Origin: Bacteroides fragilis
GTDB lineage: Bacteria; Bacteroidota; Bacteroidia; Bacteroidales; Bacteroidaceae
Assembly (NCBI RefSeq): GCF_002849695.1
Contig: NZ_CP018937.1
Span: 4,030,001-4,094,000 of the forward strand
Direction: 5' to 3'
DNA: 64,000 bases
Position 1 is the first letter of the stretch. Each line of letters begins with the position of its first letter. The notes under the pieces are model-generated. The model was not told the origin of the DNA. It worked only from the letters and a program-made list of their open reading frames with translations, and made no database searches. Both the position numbers and the translations under genes were made by a program. Positions 25,252-35,227 of the stretch are shown here, in pieces.

Positions 25252-26388
25252 ATGGAATTAAAGAAAAGAGAGAATATAGGTTGGATTGACCTGCTGAGGG
25301 TGCTCGCCTGCTTCTTCGTTGTTTTTTCGCACTGCTGCGATGCGTTCATCGGGCAATTTGACGCCAATCGGGAGTCGTTTCTGACAGGAACATTTTTAGG
25401 TAGCTTGATGCGCCCATGTGTACCCATTTTTGTTATGATGACCGGTGTATTGCTATTTCCCGTACGAACCGACATGGGGACATTTTACAAGAAGAGGATC
25501 GGGAGACTGATTCCTCCGATAATCTTTTGGTCACTGGTCTTACCTGTACTGTATTTCGTATATCTGAACTACATCAACCCTGATACTCAAAATCCATTGA
25601 TTTCCATGCCGGATCATAGTTTGGAGACTTTGTGGATCAAACTGTATACATTTATCTTTAACTTCAATTTCGATACAGTTCCATTATGGTATCTCTATAT
25701 GCTGATTGGCCTGTATTTGGTGATGCCTATTGTCAGTGGTTGGTTGGAAAAAGCGTCGAAAAAGGAACTGAAGCTATTCCTAAGCATTTGGGGCGTGAGT
25801 CTAATAGCACCTTACGTTAAAATGTTTGCTCCGATGCTGGGCTATCAAGGCAACTATGGCAATATGGGTTTATGGGGAATATGTGATTGGAATGATTACG
25901 GAACTTTCTATTATTTCTCAGGATTTATCGGCTATCTTTTACTGGCCTATTATCTTACGAGGTATCCACTAAAATGGAGTTGGAAGAAACTCTTGGGCGT
26001 CACCATTCCGATGTTTCTGGTAGGCTACCTGATTACCTCATACGGATATGTCATCACACAGAACCACTTCCCAGGTAATTATGCCTATCTGGAAATTGTA
26101 TGGTACTTTGCGGGCATCAACGTGTTTATGATGACCTTCCCGGTATTTGTAATCGTGCAGAAAATAAAGGTTCCTTCAAACCGATGGTTATCCCATATGG
26201 CATCACTCACATTTGGCATTTACCTAAGCCACTACGTATTTGTATTTGTCGCCTACGACTTGTTGGATAAGGAACAGTTACCATATATCGTACGTATCAT
26301 CAGTATGGCCTGTCTCGTATTCCTGACATGCTACGCTATCGTCTGGTTAATGTCGAAAAGTAAACTAACCGATCGTTTCATACGATAA
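25252..26388 (+). CDS. acyltransferase 3 family membrane protein
   Basis: 378 residues, about ten transmembrane helices, inner membrane. The family signature is at the N-terminus: GWIDLLRVLACFFVVFSHCC, with the conserved Arg and the catalytic-type His in the first helix. These integral enzymes O-acetylate or O-succinylate sugars of peptidoglycan, lipopolysaccharide or capsule; the substrate cannot be told here. No periplasmic SGNH domain is fused. Ends 8 nt before a terminator shared with rpoC. Confidence 0.88.
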   Translation: MELKKRENIGWIDLLRVLACFFVVFSHCCDAFIGQFDANRESFLTGTFLGSLMRPCVPIFVMMTGVLLFPVRTDMGTFYKKRIGRLIPPIIFWSLVLPVLYFVYLNYINPDTQNPLISMPDHSLETLWIKLYTFIFNFNFDTVPLWYLYMLIGLYLVMPIVSGWLEKASKKELKLFLSIWGVSLIAPYVKMFAPMLGYQGNYGNMGLWGICDWNDYGTFYYFSGFIGYLLLAYYLTRYPLKWSWKKLLGVTIPMFLVGYLITSYGYVITQNHFPGNYAYLEIVWYFAGINVFMMTFPVFVIVQKIKVPSNRWLSHMASLTFGIYLSHYVFVFVAYDLLDKEQLPYIVRIISMACLVFLTCYAIVWLMSKSKLTDRFIR

Positions 26389-26396
26389 CATCCTAT

Positions 26397-26435
26397 AAAA
26401 AAGAGCAATCACCTTTACGGCAATTGCTCTTTTTC
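26397..26435. terminator. bidirectional terminator between the acyltransferase gene and rpoC
   Basis: AAAAAGAGCAAT (26398-26409) and ATTGCTCTTTTT (26423-26434), 12 bp perfect, 13-nt loop, with T runs on both strands. It serves the convergent ends of the acyltransferase gene and rpoC. Confidence 0.85.
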
Positions 26436-26457
26436 AGTTATAGTCAATTGAATTGTA

Positions 26458-29400
26458 TTATTCTACTTCATTATAGTCAAGCACAGTCTTTTTGTTAGCC
26501 AAAATACGATCGTACTCTTCTTTAGAACCTACAATGATCTTATCAAATTCGCGCAGTCCTGTACCTGCCGGAATGAGGTGACCGCAAATTACGTTCTCCT
26601 TCATACCTTCCAATTTATCTATCTTACCGTTGATGGCAGCTTCGTTCAAGACTTTAGTTGTTTCCTGGAAGGAAGCAGCTGACATAAAGCTTGAAGTCTG
26701 CAATGCAGCACGAGTGATACCCTGAAGAATCTGAGTAGAAGTAGCGGCAACAGCATCACGCACTTCAACCGGTTTAAGGTCACGGCGTTTCAACATACTG
26801 TTTTCATCACGCAACTTACGGGCAGTAACAATCTGACCTGCTTTCAAGTTTTCAGAATCACCAGCATCTACAACTACCTTCTTACCCCAGATACGATCAT
26901 TTTCTTCCATGAATTCCAGTTTATCAACAACCTGTTGTTCAAGGAAACGAGTATCGCCCGGCTCGTCGATAGTTACTTTACGCATCATCTGACGAACGAT
27001 AATTTCAAAATGCTTATCGTTAATCTTCACACCCTGCAAACGATATACATCCTGAACTTCATTCACGATATATTCCTGTACAGCCGTAGGACCTTTGATC
27101 GCCAAAATATCAGCCGGAGTGGTAGCACCATCAGACAGCGGAGTACCGGCACGAACGTAATCGTTCTCCTGTACAAGAATCTGTTTAGACAGCGGAACAA
27201 GATATTTCTTCACTTCACCGGTCTTAGAAGTAACGATGATCTCACGATTACCACGTTTCACCTTACCCATAGTTACCTCACCATCAATTTCAGATACAAC
27301 AGCAGGGTTCGACGGGTTACGTGCTTCAAACAACTCTGTAACACGAGGAAGACCACCGGTAATATCACCAGCCTTACCTACGGCACGCGGAATCTTAACG
27401 ATTACCTCACCAGCTTTCACCTTCTGACCATTTTCGATCACAACGTGTCCACCCACAGGTAAATTGTATGTACGAATCAAGTCACCATCTTCCGTCAAAA
27501 TATGGGCAGAAGGAACTTTAGTTTTATCCTTAGATTCGATAATGATAATTTCACGAAGTCCGGTTGCTTCATCCGACTCAATCTTATAAGTAACGTTTTC
27601 AATAACGCCCTCGAATTCGATCTTACCAGTAGCCTCCGTTATGATAACAGCGTTGAACGGGTCCCACTTCGCAATCAGCTTACCTTTTTCTACTATTTCA
27701 CCATCGGCTACATAAAGTGTAGAACCGTAAGGAACATTGTGTGTAGAAAGTACAATACCCGTATTGACGTCGATGAAACGAACTTCAGCCAAACGGCCTA
27801 CTACCACTTTGGCAGCTTCGCCTGTCTCGTCGACAACGTCTACCGTACGGAGTTCTTCGAATTCCAAACGAGCATTGTTCTTGGCTACGATACTTGCATT
27901 AGCTGCGATATTGGCAGCCGTACCACCGGCATGGAATGTACGCAGTGTCAACTGTGTACCCGGTTCACCAATAGACTGGGCAGCAATTACACCGACAGCC
28001 TCACCTTTCTGAACCATATGGTTCGTAGCCAAGTTACGGCCGTAACATTTCGCACAAACTCCCTTCTTCGATTCGCAAGTCAATACCGAACGGATTTCAA
28101 CACTTTCGATCGGAGACTCCTGTATCTTCTTAGCGATATCTTCTGTAATTTCTTCACCACCAGCAACCAACAGTTCTCCGGTCTGGGGATGTATGATATC
28201 ATGTACGGATACACGACCAAGAATACGTTCATACAGGGTAGCGATAACTTCATCGTTGTTCTTAAGGTCTGTACAAACTAATCCGCGGAGCGTACCGCAA
28301 TCCTCTTCATTAATAATAACATCATGCGAAACGTCTACCAGACGACGAGTCAGATATCCGGCATCGGCAGTCTTCAATGCGGTATCGGCCAAACCTTTAC
28401 GGGCACCGTGGGTAGAGATAAAGTACTCCAATACAGAAAGTCCTTCTTTAAAGTTCGACAGAATCGGGTTTTCGATGATCTGACCACCTTCGGCACCTGC
28501 TTTCTGCGGCTTAGCCATCAAACCACGCATACCGGAAAGCTGACGAATCTGCTCTTTAGAACCACGGGCACCGGAATCAAGCATCATGTACACAGAATTG
28601 AAACCCTGATCATCAGAAGAAATAGTCTTCATCAAAATGTTAGACAACTCAGAGTTAACATGTGTCCAGATATCAATCACCTGATTGTAACGTTCGTTAT
28701 TGGTAATGAAACCCATGTTATAGTTATTGATCACTTGCTCAACTTCGTCGTAACCTCTCTGAACAAGTGTCTCTTTCTCTTCTGGAATGATAATATCACC
28801 CAAGTTGAATGATAGACCGCCTTGGAAGGCCATCTTGTAACCCAGGTTCTTGATTCCGTCAAGGAAATCAGCAGTTTTAGCAACACCGCAAGCCTTGATT
28901 ACGGCACTAATAATGTCACGCAGCGACTTCTTAGAGATAATAGTATTGATATATCCTACTTCAGGCGGAACGATCTCGTTCACGATTACACGACCTACTG
29001 AAGTTTCACGCATTACATCAACAATGTTTCCATTTTCGTCAAGGTCTTTCACAATAACCTTCACCGGAGCATGGATATCTACCTTGCCTTCATTATAAGC
29101 GATCAATGCTTCTTCCGGACCATAGAATGTAAGCCCTTCACCTTTCGCGCCTTTACGGAGCTTAGTAATATAATACAGACCAAGCACCATATCCTGTGAA
29201 GGAACAGTAATAGGAGCACCATTAGCAGGGTTCAGAATATTGTGAGAAGCCAACATCAACATTTGGGCTTCAAGCACTGCTTCGTTACTCAAAGGCAAGT
29301 GAACCGCCATTTGGTCACCGTCGAAGTCGGCATTAAACGCTGTACATGCCAATGGGTGCAACTGGATAGCTTTACCCTCGATCATCTTGGGTTGGAAAGC

Positions 29401-30741
29401 TTGGATACCCAAACGGTGAAGTGTCGGAGCACGGTTCAGCAATACCGGATGACCTTTCATTACGTGTTCAAGGATATCCCAAATCACCGGTTCCTTACGG
29501 TCTACAATTTTCTTAGCAGACTTCACAGTCTTTACAATACCGCGCTCAATCAGTTTACGAATAATGAACGGTTTGTACAACTCGGCAGCCATCAGCTTAG
29601 GAATACCACACTCGTGCATTCTCAATTCCGGACCAACAACAATTACCGAACGGGCTGAATAGTCAACACGTTTACCCAGCAAGTTCTGACGGAAACGTCC
29701 TTGCTTACCTTTCAAACTGTCTGACAATGATTTCAACGGACGGTTGGCATCAGTCTTAACTGCACTTGACTTACGTGAGTTATCAAACAATGAATCGACA
29801 GATTCCTGGAGCATACGTTTCTCGTTGCGGAGAATCACTTCAGGAGCCTTAATTTCAATCAAACGTTTCAAACGGTTGTTACGGATAATCACACGACGAT
29901 AAAGGTCATTCAAATCGGATGTAGCAAAACGACCACCATCCAACGGAACCAATGGACGAAGTTCAGGCGGGATCACCGGTACAATTCGTACGATCATCCA
30001 TTCCGGTTTGTTGCGTCCGCGTGATGCACGGAACGACTCTACCACCTGAAGACGTTTCAGAGCCTCGTTCTTACGTTGTTGCGAAGCATCATTGCCGGCG
30101 CGGTGGCGCAGTTCGTATGACAACGCATCAAGATCAAGACGTGCAAGCAAATCATAGATCGCTTCGGCACCCATCTTAGCGATGAACTTGTTAGGATCCG
30201 TATCTTCCAGATACTGGTTGTCTTTGGGAAGAGTATCAAGAATATCGAGATATTCTTCTTCCGATAGCAAATCGAATTCGGCAATGCCGTCTTCAGCTTT
30301 CACACCTGGCTGAATGACAACATAACGTTCGTAGTAAATGATAGAATCAAGTTTCTTAGTGGGAAGACCCAGTAAGTAACCGATCTTATTGGGCAGCGAA
30401 CGGAAATACCAGATGTGAGCCACAGGCACAACAAGCTGAATATGTCCCATACGTTCGCGACGTACTTTCTTTTCAGTAACTTCTACACCACAACGGTCGC
30501 AGACAATACCTTTATAACGGATACGTTTGTATTTACCGCAATGGCATTCGTAGTCTTTGATCGGGCCGAAGATACGTTCGCAGAACAAACCGTCACGCTC
30601 GGGTTTGTACGTACGATAGTTGATGGTTTCAGGCTTTAATACTTCACCACTCGAATTCTCAAGGATTTCTTCCGGAGAAGCCAAACCGATAGAGATTTTC
30701 GAGAAATTGCTCTTGATCTTATTTTCTTTTCTAAAAGCCAT
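26458..30741 (-). CDS. rpoC: RNA polymerase beta' subunit
   Basis: 1427 residues. N-terminal zinc-binding motif (CHCGKYKRIRYKGIVCDRC, about 67-85), the clamp and rudder, the catalytic loop NADFDGDQMAVH with three Mg-binding Asp, the bridge helix and trigger loop (SGARGSKEQIRQLSGMRGL), a second Cys cluster (CESKKGVCAKCYG) and the C-terminal FMSAASFQETTKVL. Complete and of normal Bacteroidetes length. 146 nt after rpoB, the spacer holding repeats; ends at a bidirectional terminator. Confidence 0.98.
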   Translation of the reverse strand: MAFRKENKIKSNFSKISIGLASPEEILENSSGEVLKPETINYRTYKPERDGLFCERIFGPIKDYECHCGKYKRIRYKGIVCDRCGVEVTEKKVRRERMGHIQLVVPVAHIWYFRSLPNKIGYLLGLPTKKLDSIIYYERYVVIQPGVKAEDGIAEFDLLSEEEYLDILDTLPKDNQYLEDTDPNKFIAKMGAEAIYDLLARLDLDALSYELRHRAGNDASQQRKNEALKRLQVVESFRASRGRNKPEWMIVRIVPVIPPELRPLVPLDGGRFATSDLNDLYRRVIIRNNRLKRLIEIKAPEVILRNEKRMLQESVDSLFDNSRKSSAVKTDANRPLKSLSDSLKGKQGRFRQNLLGKRVDYSARSVIVVGPELRMHECGIPKLMAAELYKPFIIRKLIERGIVKTVKSAKKIVDRKEPVIWDILEHVMKGHPVLLNRAPTLHRLGIQAFQPKMIEGKAIQLHPLACTAFNADFDGDQMAVHLPLSNEAVLEAQMLMLASHNILNPANGAPITVPSQDMVLGLYYITKLRKGAKGEGLTFYGPEEALIAYNEGKVDIHAPVKVIVKDLDENGNIVDVMRETSVGRVIVNEIVPPEVGYINTIISKKSLRDIISAVIKACGVAKTADFLDGIKNLGYKMAFQGGLSFNLGDIIIPEEKETLVQRGYDEVEQVINNYNMGFITNNERYNQVIDIWTHVNSELSNILMKTISSDDQGFNSVYMMLDSGARGSKEQIRQLSGMRGLMAKPQKAGAEGGQIIENPILSNFKEGLSVLEYFISTHGARKGLADTALKTADAGYLTRRLVDVSHDVIINEEDCGTLRGLVCTDLKNNDEVIATLYERILGRVSVHDIIHPQTGELLVAGGEEITEDIAKKIQESPIESVEIRSVLTCESKKGVCAKCYGRNLATNHMVQKGEAVGVIAAQSIGEPGTQLTLRTFHAGGTAANIAANASIVAKNNARLEFEELRTVDVVDETGEAAKVVVGRLAEVRFIDVNTGIVLSTHNVPYGSTLYVADGEIVEKGKLIAKWDPFNAVIITEATGKIEFEGVIENVTYKIESDEATGLREIIIIESKDKTKVPSAHILTEDGDLIRTYNLPVGGHVVIENGQKVKAGEVIVKIPRAVGKAGDITGGLPRVTELFEARNPSNPAVVSEIDGEVTMGKVKRGNREIIVTSKTGEVKKYLVPLSKQILVQENDYVRAGTPLSDGATTPADILAIKGPTAVQEYIVNEVQDVYRLQGVKINDKHFEIIVRQMMRKVTIDEPGDTRFLEQQVVDKLEFMEENDRIWGKKVVVDAGDSENLKAGQIVTARKLRDENSMLKRRDLKPVEVRDAVAATSTQILQGITRAALQTSSFMSAASFQETTKVLNEAAINGKIDKLEGMKENVICGHLIPAGTGLREFDKIIVGSKEEYDRILANKKTVLDYNEVE

Positions 30742-30777
30742 ACTTTTATAATTATATAATATGCTAATTAACTAAAT

Positions 30778-30880
30778 AATGTGCCGATTGGCTAATGCCA
30801 ATGTGCCAATAAGAAAACATACTAATTATGAAATGCCACAGCCAATGTACCTTGATCGGTACATTGGCATATTGGCACAT
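30778..30880. repeat. nested inverted repeats in the rpoB-rpoC spacer
   Basis: GCCAATGTACC-TTGATC-GGTACATTGGC (30841-30868) is a perfect 11-bp hairpin. Words such as AATGTGCC, GCCAAT and ATTGGC recur on both sides (30778-30810 and 30861-30880), so a longer imperfect fold is possible. It could modulate read-through into rpoC or be a small intergenic repeat. Confidence 0.6.
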
Positions 30881-30887
30881 TAGTTCA

Positions 30888-33800
30888 TTATTCCAAATTG
30901 ATGCTCAGCCCCAATCCTCTTAACTCGTGCAACAACACGTTCAAAGATTCAGGGATACCCGGCTGCGGCATAGGTTCGCCCTTCACAATCGCTTCATAAG
31001 CTTTAGAACGTCCTACAACATCATCCGACTTAATTGTCAAGATTTCCTGGAGAATATGTGATGCACCGAAGCCTTCGAGTGCCCAAACCTCCATCTCTCC
31101 GAAACGCTGACCACCAAATTGAGCTTTACCACCAAGAGGTTGCTGAGTAATCAATGAGTATGGACCGATAGAACGTGCGTGCATCTTGTCTTCAACCATG
31201 TGACCGAGTTTCAACATATAAGTAACACCTACAGTTGCTGGTTGGTCAAAGCGTTCTCCTGTACCACCGTCGCAAAGATAAGTCTTGCAATAGCGAGGCA
31301 AGCCAGCTTTATCTGTCCATTCGTTCAAGTCGTCAAGAGTTGCACCATCAAAAATCGGTGTAGCGAACTTCACACCCAAATTCTTTCCGGCACGTCCGAG
31401 GACAGCCTCAAAAATCTGACCAATGTTCATACGTGAAGGTACACCCAACGGGTTCAATACAATATCCACCGGAGTACCATCTTCCAGGAATGGCATGTCT
31501 TCCTGGCGAACAACACGTGACACGATACCTTTATTACCGTGACGACCTGCCATCTTATCACCTACACCAATCTTACGTTTCTTAGCAATATATACTTTCG
31601 CCATCTGGATGATTCCTGCAGGCAGTTCATCACCAATTGTGATAGCAAACTTCTTACGTTTCAGTTCTGCATCGAGCTCTTTGTACTTCTTGATGAAGTT
31701 CAGGATCAAATCACGAATCATACCGTTCGCATGATCATCATTAGTCCAGTCGCTCAACTGTATTGCGGTGAAATCAAGTGAATCGAAATCTGATGCACTG
31801 AACTTAGAACCTTTGGCAATAACTTCGGCACCCAGATAGTCTTTCACGCCTTGAGATACTTTACCTTCGGTCAATGCCATCAGTTTCTTCACCAGAATGC
31901 GTTTCAAGTCTGCTACCTTAGATTCAAATTCATCATCAATCTTTGGAAGCAATGCCTTATCGGCCAACTTAGAACTACGGTTTTTAATGACACGAGAGAA
32001 TAACTTCTTGTCAATGATCACACCCTTCAATGAAGGGGATGCTTTCAAAGAAGCGTCTTTCACATCACCCGCTTTATCTCCAAAAATGGCACGAAGCAAT
32101 TTCTCTTCCGGAGAAGGATCAGATTCACCTTTCGGAGTGATCTTGCCAATCAGGATATCACCCGGCTGAATGCGTGCACCAACACGTACAATACCGTTCT
32201 CATCAAGATCCTTAGTGGCTTCTTCACTAACATTAGGGATATCGGAAGTCAACTCTTCCATACCACGCTTGGTTTCACGAACTTCGAGTGAATACTCTTC
32301 TACGTGAACTGAAGTCAGCAAGTCCTCGCGAACTACACGTTCGTTCAACACGATAGCATCCTCATAGTTATAACCTTTCCAAGGCATGTAGGCTACAAGC
32401 AGGTTCTTCCCCAAAGCAAGCTCACCATTCTCGGTAGAATAACCTTCTGTCAAAATCTGACCTTTTGTCACACGATCACCTTTATTGCAGATCGGACGAA
32501 GGTCAATAGTCATATTTTGGTTCGTTTTGCGGAACTTCGGAATCCTGTATTCTTTCAATGCAGGTTCGAAGCTTACAAACTCTTCATCTTCAGTACGATC
32601 GTACAGAATACGAATAGTAGTAGCATCAACAAAATCAATTACACCATCACCCTCAGCAGCAATCTGAGTACGTGAATCACGCACCAACTGGCGCTCGATA
32701 CCTGTACCTACGATCGGGGCTTCGCTTCTCAACAACGGAACTGCCTGGCGCATCATGTTCGATCCCATCAAAGCACGGTTAGCGTCATCATGTTCAAGGA
32801 ATGGGATCAAAGATGCAGCAATAGAAGCAATCTGCTGAGGAGCAACGTCCATCAACTCTACTTCTGAAGGTTCTACAACCGGATAATCGGCATCCTGACG
32901 AGACTTAACCTTATTGCGAATAAATGTTCCATCATCATTCAGCGGAGCATTACCCTGTGCAATGATCTTGGCTTCTTCTTCTTCAGCTGTCAGGTAGACA
33001 AGTCCGTTTTCAGAAAGGTCTACTTTACCATTATCTACTTTACGGTAAGGAGTTTCAATGAAACCAAGGTCATTGATCTTAGCAAACACGCAAAGTGATG
33101 AAATCAAACCGATGTTCGGACCTTCCGGTGTCTCAATCGGACAAAGACGTCCATAGTGCGTATAGTGAACGTCACGAACCTCAAATCCGGCACGTTCACG
33201 AGACAGACCACCAGGACCAAGGGCAGACATACGGCGCTTGTGAGTAATCTCAGCCAACGGGTTTGTCTGGTCCATAAACTGAGACAATGCATTAGTTCCG
33301 AAGAACGAATTGATCACTGAAGAAATAGTCTTTGCGTTGATCAAATCAATCGGAGTAAACACCTCGTTATCACGAACGTTCATACGTTCACGAATAGTAC
33401 GCGACATACGTGCCAAACCGACAGCAAACTGGTTAGACAGCTGCTCGCCTACAGTACGTACACGACGGTTACTTAAGTGGTCAATATCATCCACATCTGC
33501 TTTAGAGTTAATCAACTCAATCAGATATTTAATGATCTCAATAATATCTTCTTTGGTGAGGACACGCACATCCATATCTGTCGTCAAATTCAACTTTTTG
33601 TTGATTCTGTAACGACCTACATCACCAAGGTCATACCGCTTTTCAGAAAAGAACAGGTTATTGATAACCTCACGGGCACTGGCATCATCAGCCGGATCTG
33701 CATTACGCAATTGGCGATAGATATACAGCACAGCTTCCTTTTCCGAGTTACTCGGATCTTTCTGAAGGGTATTATATATAATAGAGTAGTCGGACTGATT

Positions 33801-34700
33801 CGGCTCTTCCTTATGAATAAGGATGTTTTGAACGCCCGAGTCAATTATTTCATCTATATGTTCCGGTTCGATCACTGTTTCACGGTCGATAATGACTTCA
33901 TTACGCTCGATAGAAACAACTTCACCGGTATCTTCATCAACGAAATCTTCAATCCAGGTTTTCAAGACACGTGCAGCCAATTTACGACCTACTACCTTCT
34001 TGAGATTTGTTTTGTTAACCTTTACATCTTCAGCCAAGTTAAAAATCTCAAGAATGTCTTTGTCATTCTCAAAGCCAATAGCTCTTAACAGCGTAGTAAC
34101 AGGTAACTTCTTCTTACGATCGATATAAGCATACATCACATTGTTGATGTCGGTAGCAAACTCAATCCATGATCCCTTGAACGGGATAATACGGGCCGAG
34201 TACAATTTTGTACCATTGGCATGTACACTCTGACCGAAGAATACGCCCGGAGAACGGTGAAGCTGCGACACAACTACACGCTCAGCACCATTGATGACGA
34301 AAGTTGCCTTATCAGTCATGTAAGGGATAGGACCAAGGAACACATCCTGAATCACTGTATCGAAATCCTCATGATCGGGGTCTGTACAGTAAAGCTTGAG
34401 TTTCGCTTTCAATGGGACACTATATGTAAGCCCACGCTCTATACAATCATCAATGGTATAGCGCGGCGGATCAATATAATAGTCCAGAAACTCAAGAACA
34501 AAATTGTTTCTTGTGTCGGCAATTGGGAAGTTTTCGGCAAATACTTTATACAATCCCTCTTTTTTACGCTTCTCAGGTGGGGTATCTAGTTGTAGAAAGT
34601 CTTGGAATGACTTCAATTGTACTTCCAGGAAATCCGGATATTCAAGCGGATTCTTAGTCGAAGCAAAATTAACTCTTTGATTTACAGTATTTGAAGACAT
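30888..34700 (-). CDS. rpoB: RNA polymerase beta subunit
   Basis: 1270 residues. The rifampicin region reads LSQFMDQTNPLAEITHKRRM then SALGPGGLSRERAGF, with Asp, His and Ser at the usual resistance positions unchanged. Other blocks: THYGRLCPIETPEGPNIGLI, the ATP/active-site GDKMAGRHGNKGIVS and the C-terminal GGKAQFGGQRFGEMEVWAL. Complete. 104 nt after rplL with a terminator-like hairpin between; 146 nt before rpoC. Confidence 0.98.
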   Translation of the reverse strand: MSSNTVNQRVNFASTKNPLEYPDFLEVQLKSFQDFLQLDTPPEKRKKEGLYKVFAENFPIADTRNNFVLEFLDYYIDPPRYTIDDCIERGLTYSVPLKAKLKLYCTDPDHEDFDTVIQDVFLGPIPYMTDKATFVINGAERVVVSQLHRSPGVFFGQSVHANGTKLYSARIIPFKGSWIEFATDINNVMYAYIDRKKKLPVTTLLRAIGFENDKDILEIFNLAEDVKVNKTNLKKVVGRKLAARVLKTWIEDFVDEDTGEVVSIERNEVIIDRETVIEPEHIDEIIDSGVQNILIHKEEPNQSDYSIIYNTLQKDPSNSEKEAVLYIYRQLRNADPADDASAREVINNLFFSEKRYDLGDVGRYRINKKLNLTTDMDVRVLTKEDIIEIIKYLIELINSKADVDDIDHLSNRRVRTVGEQLSNQFAVGLARMSRTIRERMNVRDNEVFTPIDLINAKTISSVINSFFGTNALSQFMDQTNPLAEITHKRRMSALGPGGLSRERAGFEVRDVHYTHYGRLCPIETPEGPNIGLISSLCVFAKINDLGFIETPYRKVDNGKVDLSENGLVYLTAEEEEAKIIAQGNAPLNDDGTFIRNKVKSRQDADYPVVEPSEVELMDVAPQQIASIAASLIPFLEHDDANRALMGSNMMRQAVPLLRSEAPIVGTGIERQLVRDSRTQIAAEGDGVIDFVDATTIRILYDRTEDEEFVSFEPALKEYRIPKFRKTNQNMTIDLRPICNKGDRVTKGQILTEGYSTENGELALGKNLLVAYMPWKGYNYEDAIVLNERVVREDLLTSVHVEEYSLEVRETKRGMEELTSDIPNVSEEATKDLDENGIVRVGARIQPGDILIGKITPKGESDPSPEEKLLRAIFGDKAGDVKDASLKASPSLKGVIIDKKLFSRVIKNRSSKLADKALLPKIDDEFESKVADLKRILVKKLMALTEGKVSQGVKDYLGAEVIAKGSKFSASDFDSLDFTAIQLSDWTNDDHANGMIRDLILNFIKKYKELDAELKRKKFAITIGDELPAGIIQMAKVYIAKKRKIGVGDKMAGRHGNKGIVSRVVRQEDMPFLEDGTPVDIVLNPLGVPSRMNIGQIFEAVLGRAGKNLGVKFATPIFDGATLDDLNEWTDKAGLPRYCKTYLCDGGTGERFDQPATVGVTYMLKLGHMVEDKMHARSIGPYSLITQQPLGGKAQFGGQRFGEMEVWALEGFGASHILQEILTIKSDDVVGRSKAYEAIVKGEPMPQPGIPESLNVLLHELRGLGLSINLE

Positions 34701-34741
34701 CTGTCAATGAATTTGGAGAACTTAATTTTAAATATATACAC

Positions 34742-34779
34742 AAAAAGGTTAAGAATCCTCTTGTGAAGGATTCTTAACC
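34742..34779 (-). terminator. attenuator-like terminator between rplL and rpoB
   Basis: Minus strand GGTTAAGAATCCT-TCACAAG-AGGATTCTTAACC-TTTTT: 13-bp perfect arms, 7-nt loop and T run, 25 nt after the rplL stop. Since rpoB follows in the same direction with no clear promoter of its own, it probably allows partial read-through, lowering polymerase relative to bL12, as in E. coli (inference by analogy). Confidence 0.8.
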
Positions 34780-34804
34780 GAATTACCTGATTACCAGGCT
34801 AATG

Positions 34805-35179
34805 TTATTTAAGTTCAACTTCAGCTCCAGCTTCTTCCAATGTTTTCTTCAATGATTCTGCTTCGTCTTTAGCCAAACCTTCTTTTACTACACTAGGAGC
34901 ACCGTCTACCATGTCCTTAGCTTCTTTCAAGCCAAGACCACAAGCTTCTTTAACGGCTTTAACAACCTGAAGTTTAGCTGCACCAGCGCTCTTCAATACT
35001 ACGTCGAAAGAAGACTTTTCTTCTGCGGCAGCAGCACCAGCTGCAGGACCAGCAGCAACAGCTACAGCTGCAGCAGCAGGTTCAATACCATATTCTTCTT
35101 TAAGGATAGTTGCAAGTTCATTAACTTCTTTTACTGTCAAGTTAACTAATTGTTCTGCAAAAGCTTTCAAATCTGCCAT
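34805..35179 (-). CDS. rplL: 50S ribosomal protein bL12
   Basis: 124 residues. N-terminal dimerisation helices ([19 protein letters not shown]), an Ala/Gly-rich hinge ([19 protein letters not shown]) and the C-terminal factor-binding domain with [21 protein letters not shown] split by conserved Lys. It forms the stalk that recruits EF-Tu and EF-G. 48 nt after rplJ. Confidence 0.98.
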
Positions 35180-35227
35180 TTTTTGTATGATTTTAATGTT
35201 TAATTTACTAAATAAAATGTGTTATAA

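Noticed and set aside
27502..28281. 259-codon plus-strand frame opposite rpoC
   Set aside because: Antisense of rpoC; no start context, promoter or family features.
33477..34088. 203-codon plus-strand frame opposite rpoB
   Set aside because: Antisense of a fully conserved rpoB segment; composition rich in Phe, Ile and Asn as expected of a shadow.
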